A stretch of 64,000 nt of DNA from Thozetella sp. PMI_491 (lineage: Eukaryota; Ascomycota; Sordariomycetes; Chaetosphaeriales; Chaetosphaeriaceae), in the NCBI GenBank assembly GCA_021432635.1, contig MU270019.1:558001-622000 (forward strand), read 5' to 3'. Position 1 is the stretch's first letter, and each line of letters begins with the position of its first letter. Of this stretch, positions 44,216-55,976 are shown one piece after another. A model generated the notes under the pieces. That model had not been told where the DNA came from. It searched no databases and saw only the letters and a list, made by a program, of their open reading frames with translations. The translations under genes and the position numbers were made by a program.

Positions 44216-45745
44216 ATGAAGTCCGTCCTTGTCATTCTCTCGGCGTTGTTGCTAGCCGACGATGTACTGGCGGGCGGTCTTGCAGATAATACCACTACTG
44301 GCAATAACACTGCAGCAAATGCCATTGCAGCCAGTGCCGCCGCTCTCAACGCCACTCCAGCCAATACCACTGCAGTCACTGCTACTACAGTCAGCGTCAC
44401 TACAACCACTGCCAGTGTGGCTAGTTCCCCCACGAGACAGTGCATCCTACCAAACGCAGATGGCCACTTCGAGACTGCATCAGCGTCCGAGCTCAACGTA
44501 GATCAGGCGCTTCTGAACAAAGCCATTGTCGATACCAGCAAAAATGGTTCAATATCCATCAAGGTCTTCCGGAACAACTGCCTCATCGGCTCGAGCCAAG
44601 CCTTGTACCCAGACGCAAAGTCGGACAATATCAACAAGAACATCTACAGCGCGACAAAGGGCGTCATTTCCATCCTCACGGGCATAGCCTACGAGCAGGG
44701 CTATCTCCAGCTAGACGACCGGATTGACAAGTATCTGCCTCGAAGCATCCTCAACAACTGGGGCGATCTTATACATCGAAGCATCACTATCCGCCAGCTC
44801 CTAACTGAAACGGCCGGCACTGCTTCCGATCTCATCACTGAGGCCAAGACAGTTTTTGAAGACTTGTCTATCCCCCAGCAAGCACTTGCGGCGCCAATGA
44901 CGCACATACCTGGGACGTTCTTCAAGTACTCGCAGCGCGTGGTGGATCTGATGGCCTACATTGTCTCGAGGGCAGTGAGACAAGAGCTCCAAGCCTTTGC
45001 ACAGCAATATCTCTTCACGCCAATCGGCATCCCTGTGGACCGCTATATTTGGCTTCGCGATCGCTCATACAACACGTACGGTTACGCATGGCTATATCTG
45101 ACAAACGATGACTTTGCTCGGATCGCCCTGCTCTTGCAAAATGGGGGCATCTACAACGGTAATCGGGTGGTCTCGCAAGGCTACGTAGACCTCGCAGCAA
45201 CCCCGTCCCCAATGAACGGTTGCTACGGGTTTCTATTCTGGACAAACCGAGTCTCGCCAACCTCGCCCAAGTTTGATACGTGCCACGCCCCAGATGGCTA
45301 TCTGTTCCACCGCTCCTGGGTCCCGTCGGCGCCCCGAGACCTCTTTGCCATATCGGGCTCGCCGTTCCAGAAAAACATAATGATCCCCTCGCTCAACATG
45401 TCGGTGTCCTTCATGTCGGTCTTGGTTGATTACAGCCCCGAGAGTGACGGGGTTTACAAGTTCTTCAAGACCCTAATCTCTGGCATCCGAGATCCGGGCT
45501 TTGTCATTCCGGGCCCGGGCACGTATGAGATAGAACCGGACCCCCCAATGGCGATCCAACTCAAACAAGCCGAGACGAACCTGATGGCGGTCGAGCTGGC
45601 AATGAGCCCTACCTGTAGTCGCAAATTGTGTACCGTGGGTGTCTTTATGGGAGGGAAACTGAACGATAGCGACAAGGGATGGGCCTTTGCAAAGAGGGTT
45701 GTGGGATATATGGTGGGATTAGTCCGGCGATTGACTGGCGCTTAG
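44216..45745 (+). CDS. Secreted beta-lactamase-fold serine hydrolase
   Basis: Single exon, 509 residues. Signal peptide about 1-19 (ending DDVLAG), then an Asn/Thr/Ala-rich linker (about 20-75) built from short DNA repeats. The body matches class-C beta-lactamase/esterase-like proteins: active-site SxxK in IYSATKGVISI, helix LDDRIDKYLP, RQLLTETAGT, then FKYSQRVVDLMAYI where the usual Tyr-x-Asn is Tyr-Ser-Gln, and GYAWLYLTNDDFARIA. The third (KTG-like) motif is not obvious; the family often has His-x-Gly there. Fungal members are mostly esterases, transacylases or peptidases rather than true lactamases. The C-terminal 60 residues are an extra basic tail. Substrate unknown. Confidence 0.84.
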   Translation: MKSVLVILSALLLADDVLAGGLADNTTTGNNTAANAIAASAAALNATPANTTAVTATTVSVTTTTASVASSPTRQCILPNADGHFETASASELNVDQALLNKAIVDTSKNGSISIKVFRNNCLIGSSQALYPDAKSDNINKNIYSATKGVISILTGIAYEQGYLQLDDRIDKYLPRSILNNWGDLIHRSITIRQLLTETAGTASDLITEAKTVFEDLSIPQQALAAPMTHIPGTFFKYSQRVVDLMAYIVSRAVRQELQAFAQQYLFTPIGIPVDRYIWLRDRSYNTYGYAWLYLTNDDFARIALLLQNGGIYNGNRVVSQGYVDLAATPSPMNGCYGFLFWTNRVSPTSPKFDTCHAPDGYLFHRSWVPSAPRDLFAISGSPFQKNIMIPSLNMSVSFMSVLVDYSPESDGVYKFFKTLISGIRDPGFVIPGPGTYEIEPDPPMAIQLKQAETNLMAVELAMSPTCSRKLCTVGVFMGGKLNDSDKGWAFAKRVVGYMVGLVRRLTGA

Positions 45746-46517
45746 CTAGAAAACGCCAAACAATGCAATAAAATATCGGCTCCGCATGGTGGGGAATGCT
45801 CTGGTGTAATCGGCTGTAGATAAGGATAAGTATACCTCCCTAACGACCTTGTTGGACCGGGCCTCCTTCGGAGACATGCCGACCACCGAACGCCGGCGGG
45901 AGGGGCATCTAGCGTAGCCCCTCGTCACACTTACTTACTATGCGCCTATTAAAACGCAAGATGACTCTACACGGGGAAGGTAGCGCGACCGTGCTTCACA
46001 GTTTGTAGATTGAATACGAGACTTGAAGATTCGCTTTCGCGTTATAATTTCATGTTTGATGAGATTACAAGAGATTCCCTTTGCCCGTGTAAACCACCAT
46101 GACCTTATCGGCTATGGTAGCTCATTTACCACAGCCTGGGACTTATGCCCTGGGCGAGGATGGGACATGTAAGGAGAGAGAGTAATGTCCCTAGATGTCA
46201 GTTAAAGCCCTAGAACATCCCAACAAGCGTGTGGATTAGGTTGTTACTGCTCTTAGACGGTTAGCTCCACTAGTTACTCGTTTGGGGGGACTCTCGGCCA
46301 CTCAGATGCCTCGCTGTACGAGAACCGTCCCAACGCCTTACGAGCAGGGATGGGCTGGTAAGCCCGGCGGTTCTTCGGCCAGGCGCCGAGCCTGAGGACC
46401 GCTTGTCCCTCTTATATGAAGAACTTCTACGAAATACCAACCAGCGCCCTCTACAAATCTCTCGTCTTTCCGTATCTTGCATTGCGTCTACCATCCAACC
46501 AGCGGGCTAAACACACG
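45746..46517. other. Intergenic, nothing recognised
   Basis: About 770 bp. A TTATATGA near 46412 may be the TATA element of the next gene. Confidence 0.45.
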
Positions 46518-46916
46518 ATGGCTTCCTTTTTTTCTGGACCCAATGTCCTGCCCAACATCGCGACGGGAATTGCCGTCATCCCAACCCTGTTCGGCATCAA
46601 CGCCATGGTCAATCCTCGCTCCATGCTCACCATTTCCAACATCCCCCACCCGAAGACCCCAGAGGCACAGAAGCTTACAGACAACCTCATCCGTCTCTTC
46701 GGCTCTAGGGACTTTATTACTGGTGCACTAGTTTTTTCCATCCGCGCCTATGGCTCTAGGGAGTTGCTGGGGCAGGCTATGCTCCTCACTGCCTTGTTGC
46801 CAGTTGCCGATGGCTTCTTCGGCCTCAGCCAGACCGGAGGCGGTCTCATGATGCACTGGCCTATCGTCCCCGTCATCGTTGGTGTTGGATGCGCGCTCCT
46901 GGGGTGGATTGGCTAA
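46518..46916 (+). CDS. Small DUF4267-type membrane protein
   Basis: Single exon, 132 residues from the ATG at 46518 (MASFFSGPNVLP). It shows three or four hydrophobic segments (IATGIAVIPTLFGINAMV, ITGALVFSIRAYGSRELLG, AMLLTALLPVADGFF, VPVIVGVGCALLGWIG) and a conserved RLFGSRDFITG. This matches the fungal DUF4267 family of small integral membrane proteins of unknown function. The open frame reaches back to 46416 but the upstream part is unlike the family. A role cannot be given. Confidence 0.8.
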   Translation: MASFFSGPNVLPNIATGIAVIPTLFGINAMVNPRSMLTISNIPHPKTPEAQKLTDNLIRLFGSRDFITGALVFSIRAYGSRELLGQAMLLTALLPVADGFFGLSQTGGGLMMHWPIVPVIVGVGCALLGWIG

Positions 46917-47394
46917 GACGTATGCCACCGACGTCGGACGATAGGTTACAAGGAGGGGTCGATTGCGTTGTGGCATACAGGCAGACATGCGGTTGGAGCG
47001 GAAGCGAGACGAACTCGCGCGAATTAAGATGATACTCATAGCTTTTGACGATACAAAGGAAAAGAGACAAGGCGATCGGCATTTAAATGCTTACCCAACT
47101 ACACTTCCTTTCTTCACGCCAACCTCGATTGCGTACTGGTCGCTCCGTGGGAGCCCGAGAGTGCGGGGCTGAGATGGTCAGCCGCTTCGGCGCCGACCAA
47201 ACGGACCGAGAATCGAGCTGAAGTGCAAGGTAGATTGACCAGGCTGAGCGTTCGTATTCTATACCTACTGTATCACAAAATGAAATTATCGCATAAGAAT
47301 TGCATAGCGGTCTGAAAGTTGTCCAACAGCTCATCAAACGAGGCATTCACGGCTCTTTTGCGTACGCCGGTGTGGTGGGACTCCCGTCCTCAAA
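46917..47394. other. Intergenic, nothing recognised
   Basis: 478 bp; promoter region of the HET gene. Confidence 0.5.
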
Positions 47395-50300
47395 ATGTCC
47401 TCAACGCATCTGCCGAAACGGCCGGTACTGGTAGTGGATGGGGAAGTCGGGCAGTCACGGACTGAATTGAAAGATCCGCTTTTGTTGGGCTCGCTCTACA
47501 CCTATGAGCAGCTTCCTTGTGGTGACTACTTCCGGCTTCTGGTGCTCCTCCCAGGGGAGCGCGGGCAGACCCTGCGGTGCAGCATTGGGCATTACAACCT
47601 GGACGCGTGGAATATGCCTCCGTACAAGGCGCTGTCGTATACCTGGGGCGAGTCGCAGTACGATGATCTTGTCATCGCCGGCGAGCGGGTGCCGATGGAC
47701 TCGAACCTACGACGGCAATATGACATCCGCCATCCTCTGGACTGCGGTGACGGGCGGCTGCTCATCTCGACCAATTTGCGCGACGCCCTGCGTAGCATCC
47801 GGCATCCTTTGTTGCCTGTCATGCTCTGGGTTGATGCGGTGTGCATCAATCAGATGGACGACGCCGAAAGAAGCGCTCAGATCATGCTCATGCCGCGCAT
47901 CTATCATCGCGCATCGCTCGTCCTGCTGTGGATCGGAGAAGCTGACGAAGATACTCAGCCGGCATTCGAAATGATACAGCGACTGGCGTCCGTGATGCAA
48001 AGCGTATCGGGAGAGGGCCCAGCTGGGCCTGCCGGTTTGCAAACCGCAGCCCTGGCAGCCGGCATCCGCCCCCCTAACACTGGCCCTGGAGTGTACGGGC
48101 CGTTCCTCCGGCTCCTTAACCGGCCTGTCTTCCGCCGTATCTGGTGCGTCCAGGAAGCCGCAGTGGGCGGCTCGGTCATTGTGCGCTCCGGTCGCAAGAC
48201 ACCAGGTGTGCCCGAGCTGTCCTACGCCAGCCTCGCACAAGCATGTGCCTTCCTGAGGAAGGTGGGCTGGTCGGACAAGTTGGAGCAGAATCCTATCGAC
48301 GGAAAAGACACGATGTTCTTCCCAACCGCCGTGCTCGGCACGCGGGCCGACTGGTTCATGCGCCGCATCGACCGGAGCTTGCTCGTGTTCGAGATGAGAT
48401 CGTTCGAGGCCTCCGACCCCAGAGACAAGGTCTTCGCGCTGCTTGGCATCCTCGGAGACCATTCCCACCGTAGACTGAATGCCCTCGGAGGACCATCAGA
48501 GAGCTCCGAGTGCAGCGAGGGCCATCATAAAATTGATTGCCCACATATGCGGGAGAGGATCCAGGAGTTCGCAGAGACCAAATGGGAGCAGCGTGGTGGC
48601 TTGTATCCTTTATGGTATGCAGCAAATCAACGAATTTACAACCTGGTGGGACTCTTAAGCCGCTTCTTCGAGACTGCGAAGGCACTGTTGGAAGACATAC
48701 GTGATTCCTGCGCCGACTCCCACGACCCCGGAATTCATGCTACGATTCGCGAACGCAGGGTCGATGCGGATCACCAGTATATCCGCATCAGAGGATTCCT
48801 AGATGGTATATGCGACAAGTTCGTGTCCTCCGACGAGCTGGTATCATATCGCTGGGCATCTAATAAAATCGAGCGATGTGTATCGATTTACGACGAGGTG
48901 TTCTCTCAGCATGATCTCGGAGCATACGCGTCTGCAGACATGACGTTCCCCTCGCCTCTCCTTGAGGAGGTAGCTGCGTTGCTCAGGATGATGAGGCGAG
49001 AAGATGAATACGCATCGTCTCCTGTTTTGGGCGCCTCTAGCCCGGGTGATAGTTCAGAATACTCCGCACTGGATCGCGCGATCCGAGCCGATCTGGACGA
49101 AAGTATGGCTGAGGAGCCACCGGACAAGACCGGACATGTTCCGGAAGTCGAAGGAATACCGACTGCCGCCGAGTCAGTGAAGAACACAGATACCAGTCGT
49201 GAAACTGCCCAGATAGCCAAAGAAGTCTCTCTGCCACTAATTGGGAGTAGAGATGATAGCCACACAAGCTCCCGACGAGAAGGATTCTCTAATGATGAAG
49301 AGGATGCAGCCAATAGCGATAACGATGGAGATGATGAAAAGGCTGATCCTGGCGAGAGCCTTTCATCTAGCGACATCGACGATGGCTACGAAAACGATGG
49401 TTCAGATGCATGGATGGCCGTGGGGGAGGATGAAGTTCCTGCAGAACTATCGCTGGCCCTCTACTTCCCATCTTTTGGCGAAGCCAGTACAGCCCCTGGA
49501 TTAGACTATATGGCTGCAAGGGTAATTGAAATCACTATACCCTCTTTACGATACTCTTACCGAATAAAGCTGACATTCCACAGGAAACCCCCGAGCGGCC
49601 AGTCATAACGGCAGAGCCCATTGAGCCCTGGAGCGTCACTTTATCACTCCTTCCAGATTACAGCATGCCAACGGCCGAAGTCTATCTAACCTATACGCTC
49701 CAGTGCCTGCATAAGACTCAGAGACTCGATCTGTTGTCCTGGGTAGATGCATTCCAAGGCAGCAATCGCATCAAGGGACTGCCTTCCTGGGTCCCTGACT
49801 TTGGTGTCAGTCTGACGGATCGCATAGATCCGCTTGTGCAGCCACTGGCGTACAGACGGGATATCTGGGACTGTGCTGCCGGGACTGAGTGTAGCATAGC
49901 CTGGGATCCTAGTGCTCCGAGGGTGCTGATTCTTCAAGGCGCCTTGGTAGACCGCATCGCCGGTGTCTCCAATTTGAGAACTGACGTGCTAACTCTCGAC
50001 TTACTGAAGGATGAATGGAGAATGATGACTGATTCTAAGATTGGCGTATCCGCAGAAGCCCCCAGCATACATGCCATTGAGAATCCATCTGGAATTCCAT
50101 ACAAAGAGGACGAGAGTAAGACCTCCACGGTAGTCAACAGTGGTGACTCGACAGCCCTCAATCGGTCGGCTGAGAGCGAAACACAAGCCTCCAGATCGTG
50201 GAATAACTTGCTCTTCAGTTTGATATACCCAGCAAATGCCGCCAATGGTGAAGGTTATACACTTTTTACCGACCCAGACGAGGCATACGCCGCATTCTTG

Positions 50301-50696
50301 GCCTTTCTCTGCGTACAGCAGAGTGGTGTCAATCGCTTCTCTGATCTGGAGAAGCTGCTCGACGAATCTGGGATCCGTTTTATTACGCACATACCGGAAA
50401 AGATACCCGACCTGATTTGTGCGATGCGGCTGCTTGCCCTCGGACGCCGGATAGTGTATACAGAGAGAGGCCGCGTGGTGTTTGCGCCGGAAACGACTGA
50501 AGCGGGAGATGGTATATACATCGTGAAGGGTGGGAAGGTTCCTTTCGTGCTTCGAGGAAACAGGGTGTCTGAAGTGGAAGGCGGGGCCGCGAAGCAGGAC
50601 CTCCAGCTCGTTGGCGAATGTCTCTGCGAAGGTATCATGACTGGTCAGCTCGGCGAGGAAATCGGCAATGCTTGGACAAGTATCTCCTTGGTATAA
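47395..50696 (+). CDS. Large HET-domain protein
   Basis: Two exons (47395-49521, 49584-50696), 1079 residues; the 62-nt intron has GTAATT, a CTGAC branch site and CACAG, phase 0. The HET domain spans about 75-290: YKALSYTWGESQ, MLWVDAVCINQMDD, IYHRASLVLLWIGEA, RRIWCVQEAAVGG. A later SFEASDPRDKVFALLGI segment is typical of this subgroup. Residues about 560-670 are acidic and disordered. The second exon carries LSWVDAFQGSNRIKGLPSWVPDFG, the usual C-terminal HET-protein region. By family it acts in heterokaryon incompatibility or related non-self responses. The ORF is long and undamaged. Confidence 0.9.
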
Positions 50697-51486
50697 CTTT
50701 CGTAGGCCAGCGATGAAAGTACTGTCTTCATTAACTCGTTCCACCCTATAGTCTAGAACCGAATGGTAGTCGAATGAAGCTTGAGTACTCGCACCGCGAA
50801 TAAGATGTAATGAAATCTAAATACCTAGCCTCACGATGGACTAAAATTGCAGTGCTAAGCTTGGGTATCATCGTATCGATGTGTGCCTTTTCATCTTCCA
50901 TCAACCAGCTTATACCAACCCTACGTCTTCAGATCAAACCGAGAGCACAAAGGCACCTAGCTAACATGGAGAGACTAAAGTTCTATTAAAAATTTGCGGC
51001 ATCATGTTCTGGCAAGTGCAACTTATTTTATAAGCCATTGTATCTGGTTGACGTCACGACATATATTAGCAAGCCACGCCAAAGCTGAAGCCAATGGCTG
51101 GCGAGCCGGTTACAGGTTTTCTTTTCTTTTTTTTTTTTTGGGGNNNNNNNNNNNNNNNNNNNNNNNNNNNNNNNNNNNNNNNNNNNNNNNNNNNNNNNNN
51201 NNNNNNNNNNNNNNNNNNNNNNNNNNNNNNNNNNNNNNNGGGGGGGGGGGGGGGGGGGGTTCTCATCCTAGCCCCGATTGGACTTAGCAAAAACGAGATT
51301 CTATCCCCTGGCAATTTATTGGGTCACTTTTGGATACGAATATTGGAAATATAGCAATGGGCACAGCAATGAAATTCGTGGCCTCAAAGGTTAGTACTAC
51401 ACAGCGGCGTGGGGGGTTATCTGCTTGCGATACAGTTACAACTTTCACTATATATCAACACGGATCGCTTCTATTAAAAATATCCT
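50697..51486. other. Intergenic containing the assembly gap
   Basis: About 790 bp between two convergent genes; holds the run of N. Open frames crossing the gap are artefacts. Confidence 0.6.
51144..51239. other. Assembly gap, 96 N, flanked by homopolymers
   Basis: Poly-T and G4 on the left and about 20 G on the right. Long G runs are a common cause of sequencing drop-out. True gap size is unknown. Confidence 0.98.
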
Positions 51487-53068
51487 TTAGATACGCGGCA
51501 ACCTTGCCGTCGCGTACATGTCATCCGCGTTGAGACGGTCAACACCCAGTGCAGCCAGAGGCTCCCAGAGGTAGTCACCAGGCAGGTTGTCTGGCAAGGA
51601 AGCGCATTAGTCTTTTTATTAACTGCGATTGAAATGGGAGGTGGCTTACAATATCGGACCTTGAGGCCCGCGGCATGAGCGTTCGCGACCTGGGATGCAA
51701 CCTTGTTCTTCTGGTCCTGGGTGAAGGCACTCGCGCTGCCGGGGTTCCCGATAGCGTCCTGGAAGTCGGCCGAGGCGTAGGCCGAGTTGAGGTTAGTGAA
51801 CTTGGGGTCCCACTGGTCCACCTTGGCGTCGTAGAAGACGTCCCGGGCCGGCACGCCGTCGCCCGAGTTGATGCGGTCGAAGGGGGAGCTACCGCTGGCC
51901 ACGATGGTGATCGGCCGCTCGACGAACTTGCCGTTCTCCACGCGGCTGAGGTAGTTGCCGTCGCGGAGGGGCTGCAGCGCCGCCACAACGGCATCCAGGG
52001 TCCCCGAGTCGGATGTCTTGAAGTCGATCAGCAGCGTGACGCTAAGGTTAGGGCTGGACTTGTAGAGTCCGACGTTGCCGGGCGAGCCGCCGTTGTTGTG
52101 GTCCAGGATCGCGCGGAGCGGGTTGACGTATTGCGCCAGCAGGGTGCGGCCCGGCGTGGGTAGAATGTGACCGATGGTGAGCGATCCGAGGACCCACCAG
52201 ACGTCAGCCTCGATCGCCGCGCATCCGGCGCTCAGGGCAGAGAAGATGGGAATGTCGCGTTCGTAGTCGTTGTGGCTGTGGCACGAAGTCGGCTTGACGC
52301 TGTTCACTGAGTCAAACGGCCACGGGTTCAGGGGCGCGCTGCCGCCTGTGTTAACGGACTGCGTGCTGAGTGCCGAGCCCGTGAAGAGCTTGTTGATCGC
52401 GTCCTGCTTGGGCGGTACCTCACTGCCTAGGGCGTGGTACGAAATCTCATTGTTGCCAACTTGCCAGGTGCCTCCCTTGCTATCAATGTTGTTCGCCCCG
52501 GAGCACTGTCCGCCGGTCGCGCTCAGCGCATAGAGGTAAGTCTTGCAGCTATCGGCTGGGTCGTGTTAGCCGCATCCACTAGGTGCGCGGGAAGACAGCT
52601 CTTACCTGAAACGACATGGTTTGAGCTTCCTTTGTTGTGAACCTCGACTGATCAAAATATTAGGCATTTTACGCCAGCATTCTGGTACGGCTTAGACCTA
52701 CAGGACACAAATCCAACGACTCCGTAGGTGGCAGGAGGATTTCCGCCGTTGAGGTAGACCTCGGTGGCTAGCGACAAATACCCGCTGGGCGGGACGGTCT
52801 GGCCGTTGGCGGCCGCACAAAAGATGTTGACTGCGCTGTTAAAGCCCCGGCGCGTATCGGTTCCTTGAGCAATTGTGACGTCGTCTCGGGGCATCCACTC
52901 GCTGCCACAGCTGGAGATGGCGTTCGTGGCCCGGCGGTCTATTCCTGTGGGCGTGCCGCGGACGGCTGGGAGGTTCTACGTCAGGTCAGCCGGGGACACC
53001 CTGGACGCGCTCGGGCGGGCGCTTACCGCAAAGCCGGTAATGGCCAGCGCGATGGTGGCGAGCTCCAT
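51487..53068 (-). CDS. Secreted fusion: unknown N-terminal domain + AIM6/GDPD-like phosphodiesterase domain
   Basis: Five exons (53068-53027, 52975-52702, 52647-52606, 52555-51650, 51590-51487), 455 residues; introns 49-59 nt, phases all agree. Signal peptide about 1-18. Residues about 20-170 form a Cys-containing domain (NSAVNIFCAAANGQTVPP, YLSLATEVYLNGG, VHNKGSSNHVVS, GGTWQVGNNEISYHAL) that I recall from small secreted fungal proteins of unknown function. From about 205 the chain becomes a PLC-like/GDPD TIM-barrel of the AIM6 type: PTSCHSHNDYER (catalytic His region at 212-217), AAIEADVWW, VTLLIDFKTSD, GVDRLNADDM near the end. The two parts are in one frame within exon 4, so this is a real fusion, not two genes. 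It probably acts outside the cell on a phosphodiester or glycan-lipid; the substrate is unknown. Confidence 0.82.
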
Positions 53069-54885
53069 GGTGGCAGCTTCACTCTACAAGGCCGTCGGAC
53101 GCGACAACGCAAGGGAGCAGAAACACAGAGTCACTGCCTGGCCCGTTATCGCTCGAGGCTAAACATGGCATCCATGTATTAAATAGCTGGTTTGCGGGTG
53201 CCTGGCGCACGGGAGTCTTTCACATGGGTAGAACCAATTGGGTGTCGCATCCGGACCGTGTGTCGCTAGTTGATCCTCTGGGCGCAACGTAGAATCCCAC
53301 CTCCCCTTTAGATTACCGAGCCTCCTGCCAGGGGTCCCCGCATGCGCGGAGGGCTGAGAGCCGGAGACGGGCCGTATACTGCGCCATGTCGATCCATTAA
53401 AGGCTCAAAGAACCGCGAACTCGTGAACATCGAATTTGTTCCCATGCTCAGCGTTCAACATGCCGACATCGTAGCATATTTCATGTTTCTCCCCCCTCTC
53501 CCTACCTCCCCCAGCTCCGCTGGCAATTATCTCACCTACCGTCCTCTTTATCCCTGTAGTGTTATGATCCCGCGTTCGGCTTGGCGCCTAACGCCCTGCT
53601 GATTTGAGTGAGCCGTTATGCGGGGCTTCGCTGTCCTCGGGCCACTAGGGAGTAGGGAGCGGTCGGTTCCACTGGAAGCGGGCTCCTGCCCCTACATGCA
53701 GCACGCGCCTAGCCTCCAGCTGCAGGGCAGCAAGCAACCTTCTAGCAATACGTTACCATCTGCCGTACCATTCTACCCACGTGCCGGGTTGCTAGGTAAG
53801 TATAATGGCATTTGGCGGGGTAGCTGCTCAATAATCGACTATTCGCAATGCTACCCTGGAACTGACCAAGCTCTGGCATGCAACTATAGCTCAGCAAGGT
53901 CCTAGACTTTTGCGCCTCTCGTTCAGACTAGCTACCTTGATAGAGTCAAGTGCAGCTTTTCCAGCCACCTCATGACACCTGAATGACCAGGGGTAGAAGA
54001 GCACCACTGCATCGGCATTCCAAATATAAACTGGGCTAGGCTCGCACAGTATTCCTAATGCACATTCCCGTAGGCTGTCAGCCGGACATATCAAATGGTT
54101 GCTGCGATCGAGGAATTACCGTCCTTAAAGGAATGCATATCTAGCTCCGACAAGACAAGCGGTATCTAGTATTCTGAGGCTGACTCTCGAACAAGGCAAT
54201 GATTCATACTAATGAATGGGCAATGCTAGCGACGTACCTGACTAGTACCCTCATCCCCCTGATGCCCACCACATCGATTCTGGGCAGGTGGGGCTAAGCA
54301 GGAACTGTCGTTGGCACTTAGTAGCCGCGCAGCTTGGTGCAGGGGTATATACTGACTACGTGAATGACTTTTGTACTCTCTACTAGTGTGCATGCAAAGC
54401 GGAAGGAAACTCTTCGAGACAAATGCGCATACAGGCGCTCTATAACGATCAAGTCTTCGAGGCCTTCTAGGTTCGTTGAACCGCTAGTTGAAGTTCTAAA
54501 TGGTTGTTATTTAGGAGGGAATCTAAGTCTGAGTATGTCTCTACTTCGAAGCGGCTTGCTAAGAGGGGAATAAACCCGCATTGCCTTTCCTCACTTCAGA
54601 GGTTCCAAAGCGCCCGCAGGTCCCAGTGCGCGCGGGGGCGGACGTGTTATTGCATACGTAGACATATCGCAAGCCAACGGTAAGGGCTCGTGGCCTGTGA
54701 AGCTCGTAGGCACGGCCCGTAGCCTCCTTACCGGGCTCTAAGGCGACAAGAAGCGTAGAAACACGCTGTATCGCTGCGTCCTCTTCTCGTAGTTGCCATG
54801 GTACTCCGCTCTATTACATTGATCGTTATATGTAAGGTAGAGATCCTGTGCAGTGGCGAATTATGTGTTCATCGAGACAGTCGTC
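53069..54885. other. Long intergenic stretch
   Basis: 1.8 kb with no supported gene. A TATTTAATA near 53176-53186 may be the TATA element of the minus-strand fusion gene. Confidence 0.45.
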
Positions 54886-55976
54886 TTAAAATTTGCCACC
54901 TGGCATCTCGTGTAGCCCGTCAACCACTTTCATAGACGGTTCCCTAATGATAGGACCGCTGTCCATCTCGTAGTGCTGCTGGCCTTGGGGCAGCTCATGT
55001 GGTAGCTTGTCGGGAAACGCAACTGCCGCCAGCTCGGACTTCGGCGTGTTGGACCAGCTTTCGCCTGGTATAGGCGCGCCGGCTGCTCTTCGCCGGCGGA
55101 TGCAAAACGAGGCCGCGACGATGATTCCAATTCCTACGAGAGAAACGGCGATGCCGATGCCAGCCTTGGCCCCCCCGGACAAGCCGCCGGCGGATTGGCC
55201 TTCTCCAGATGCGGCGGACGATTCCTGGGTGCCCGCTTCATTGGTGGCGGTTGCCGTCGTGCCCGATGCGGATGTCAGTTTGGCCGTCGAAGTGGCAGAA
55301 GATGCCGCTGAACCCGTGGAGCTCAAGGCAAACGTTTTCTAGGGGGGAGGGCAGTCAGTATAATGTCCACGGTCGCGGTCTATCTGCCTGTCCCGAGGAA
55401 CCGTCTGCGCCGCTCCATCCGCTCGCTGGCTCTGACGGGAACATGGAAGCCCCATCGCCTAGGTGGTTCGGCCAACAGGGAACGAAATCGATGAAAGAGA
55501 CGCGCATGTGACCAACTAACCTTGTCTGCCTCCTCCTTCACGTAGGAAAACTCGGGGCTGGTCACGCCCACCGTGTCCATGCTGGTGTTGGCCGGCTGCG
55601 CCGGCCTGAGATTGAACCAGCATGTCGTGCCTGTAAACTGCGTGTTCGATTGCAGTTTCACGGCAATCACGCTATGGCCCGTCACATCACTCGGGCTGTA
55701 GTAGAGGATCTCTGCGCACGCGTAAGCAGGCGACTATAGGGCTGGCGAGGGTGTCAAGGACATCATCAACCCACCCTGTCGGTCGTCATTAACGTCCCAG
55801 CAGAAAAGATACAACCAGGGCGTGTCATAGTCGGTGACGAAGGATACATCGACGGTGTCGAGGTAGTTGAAGGTGAGATTGGCGGTTGGATATGTGATCT
55901 TGTCGTCTGCCGTGACTGCTGTAGCTAGCAGGCTGGCCAGCAGGACGGCGATGAGATGCCGTAGCGGATAGGCCAT
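54886..55976 (-). CDS. Single-pass cell-surface glycoprotein with Ser/Thr stalk
   Basis: Three exons (55976-55775, 55711-55521, 55338-54886), 281 residues. Signal peptide about 1-24 (ending AVTA), an extracellular domain of about 110 residues with two Cys (one in LFCWDVNDD, one in TTCWFNL) and N-glycosylation sites, a Ser/Thr/Ala-rich stalk (about 137-185), a transmembrane helix (188-211, GIGIAVSLVGIGIIVAASF) followed by RRRR, and a cytoplasmic tail of about 65 residues with YEMDSGP. This layout is common in fungal wall-sensor or receptor-like proteins, but no named domain (WSC, Mid2) is evident. Earlier in-frame ATGs exist at 56009 and 56048. Confidence 0.8.

Noticed and set aside
50994-51354. 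ORFs running through the N stretch
   Set aside because: They exist only because N was translated as X and poly-G as glycine.
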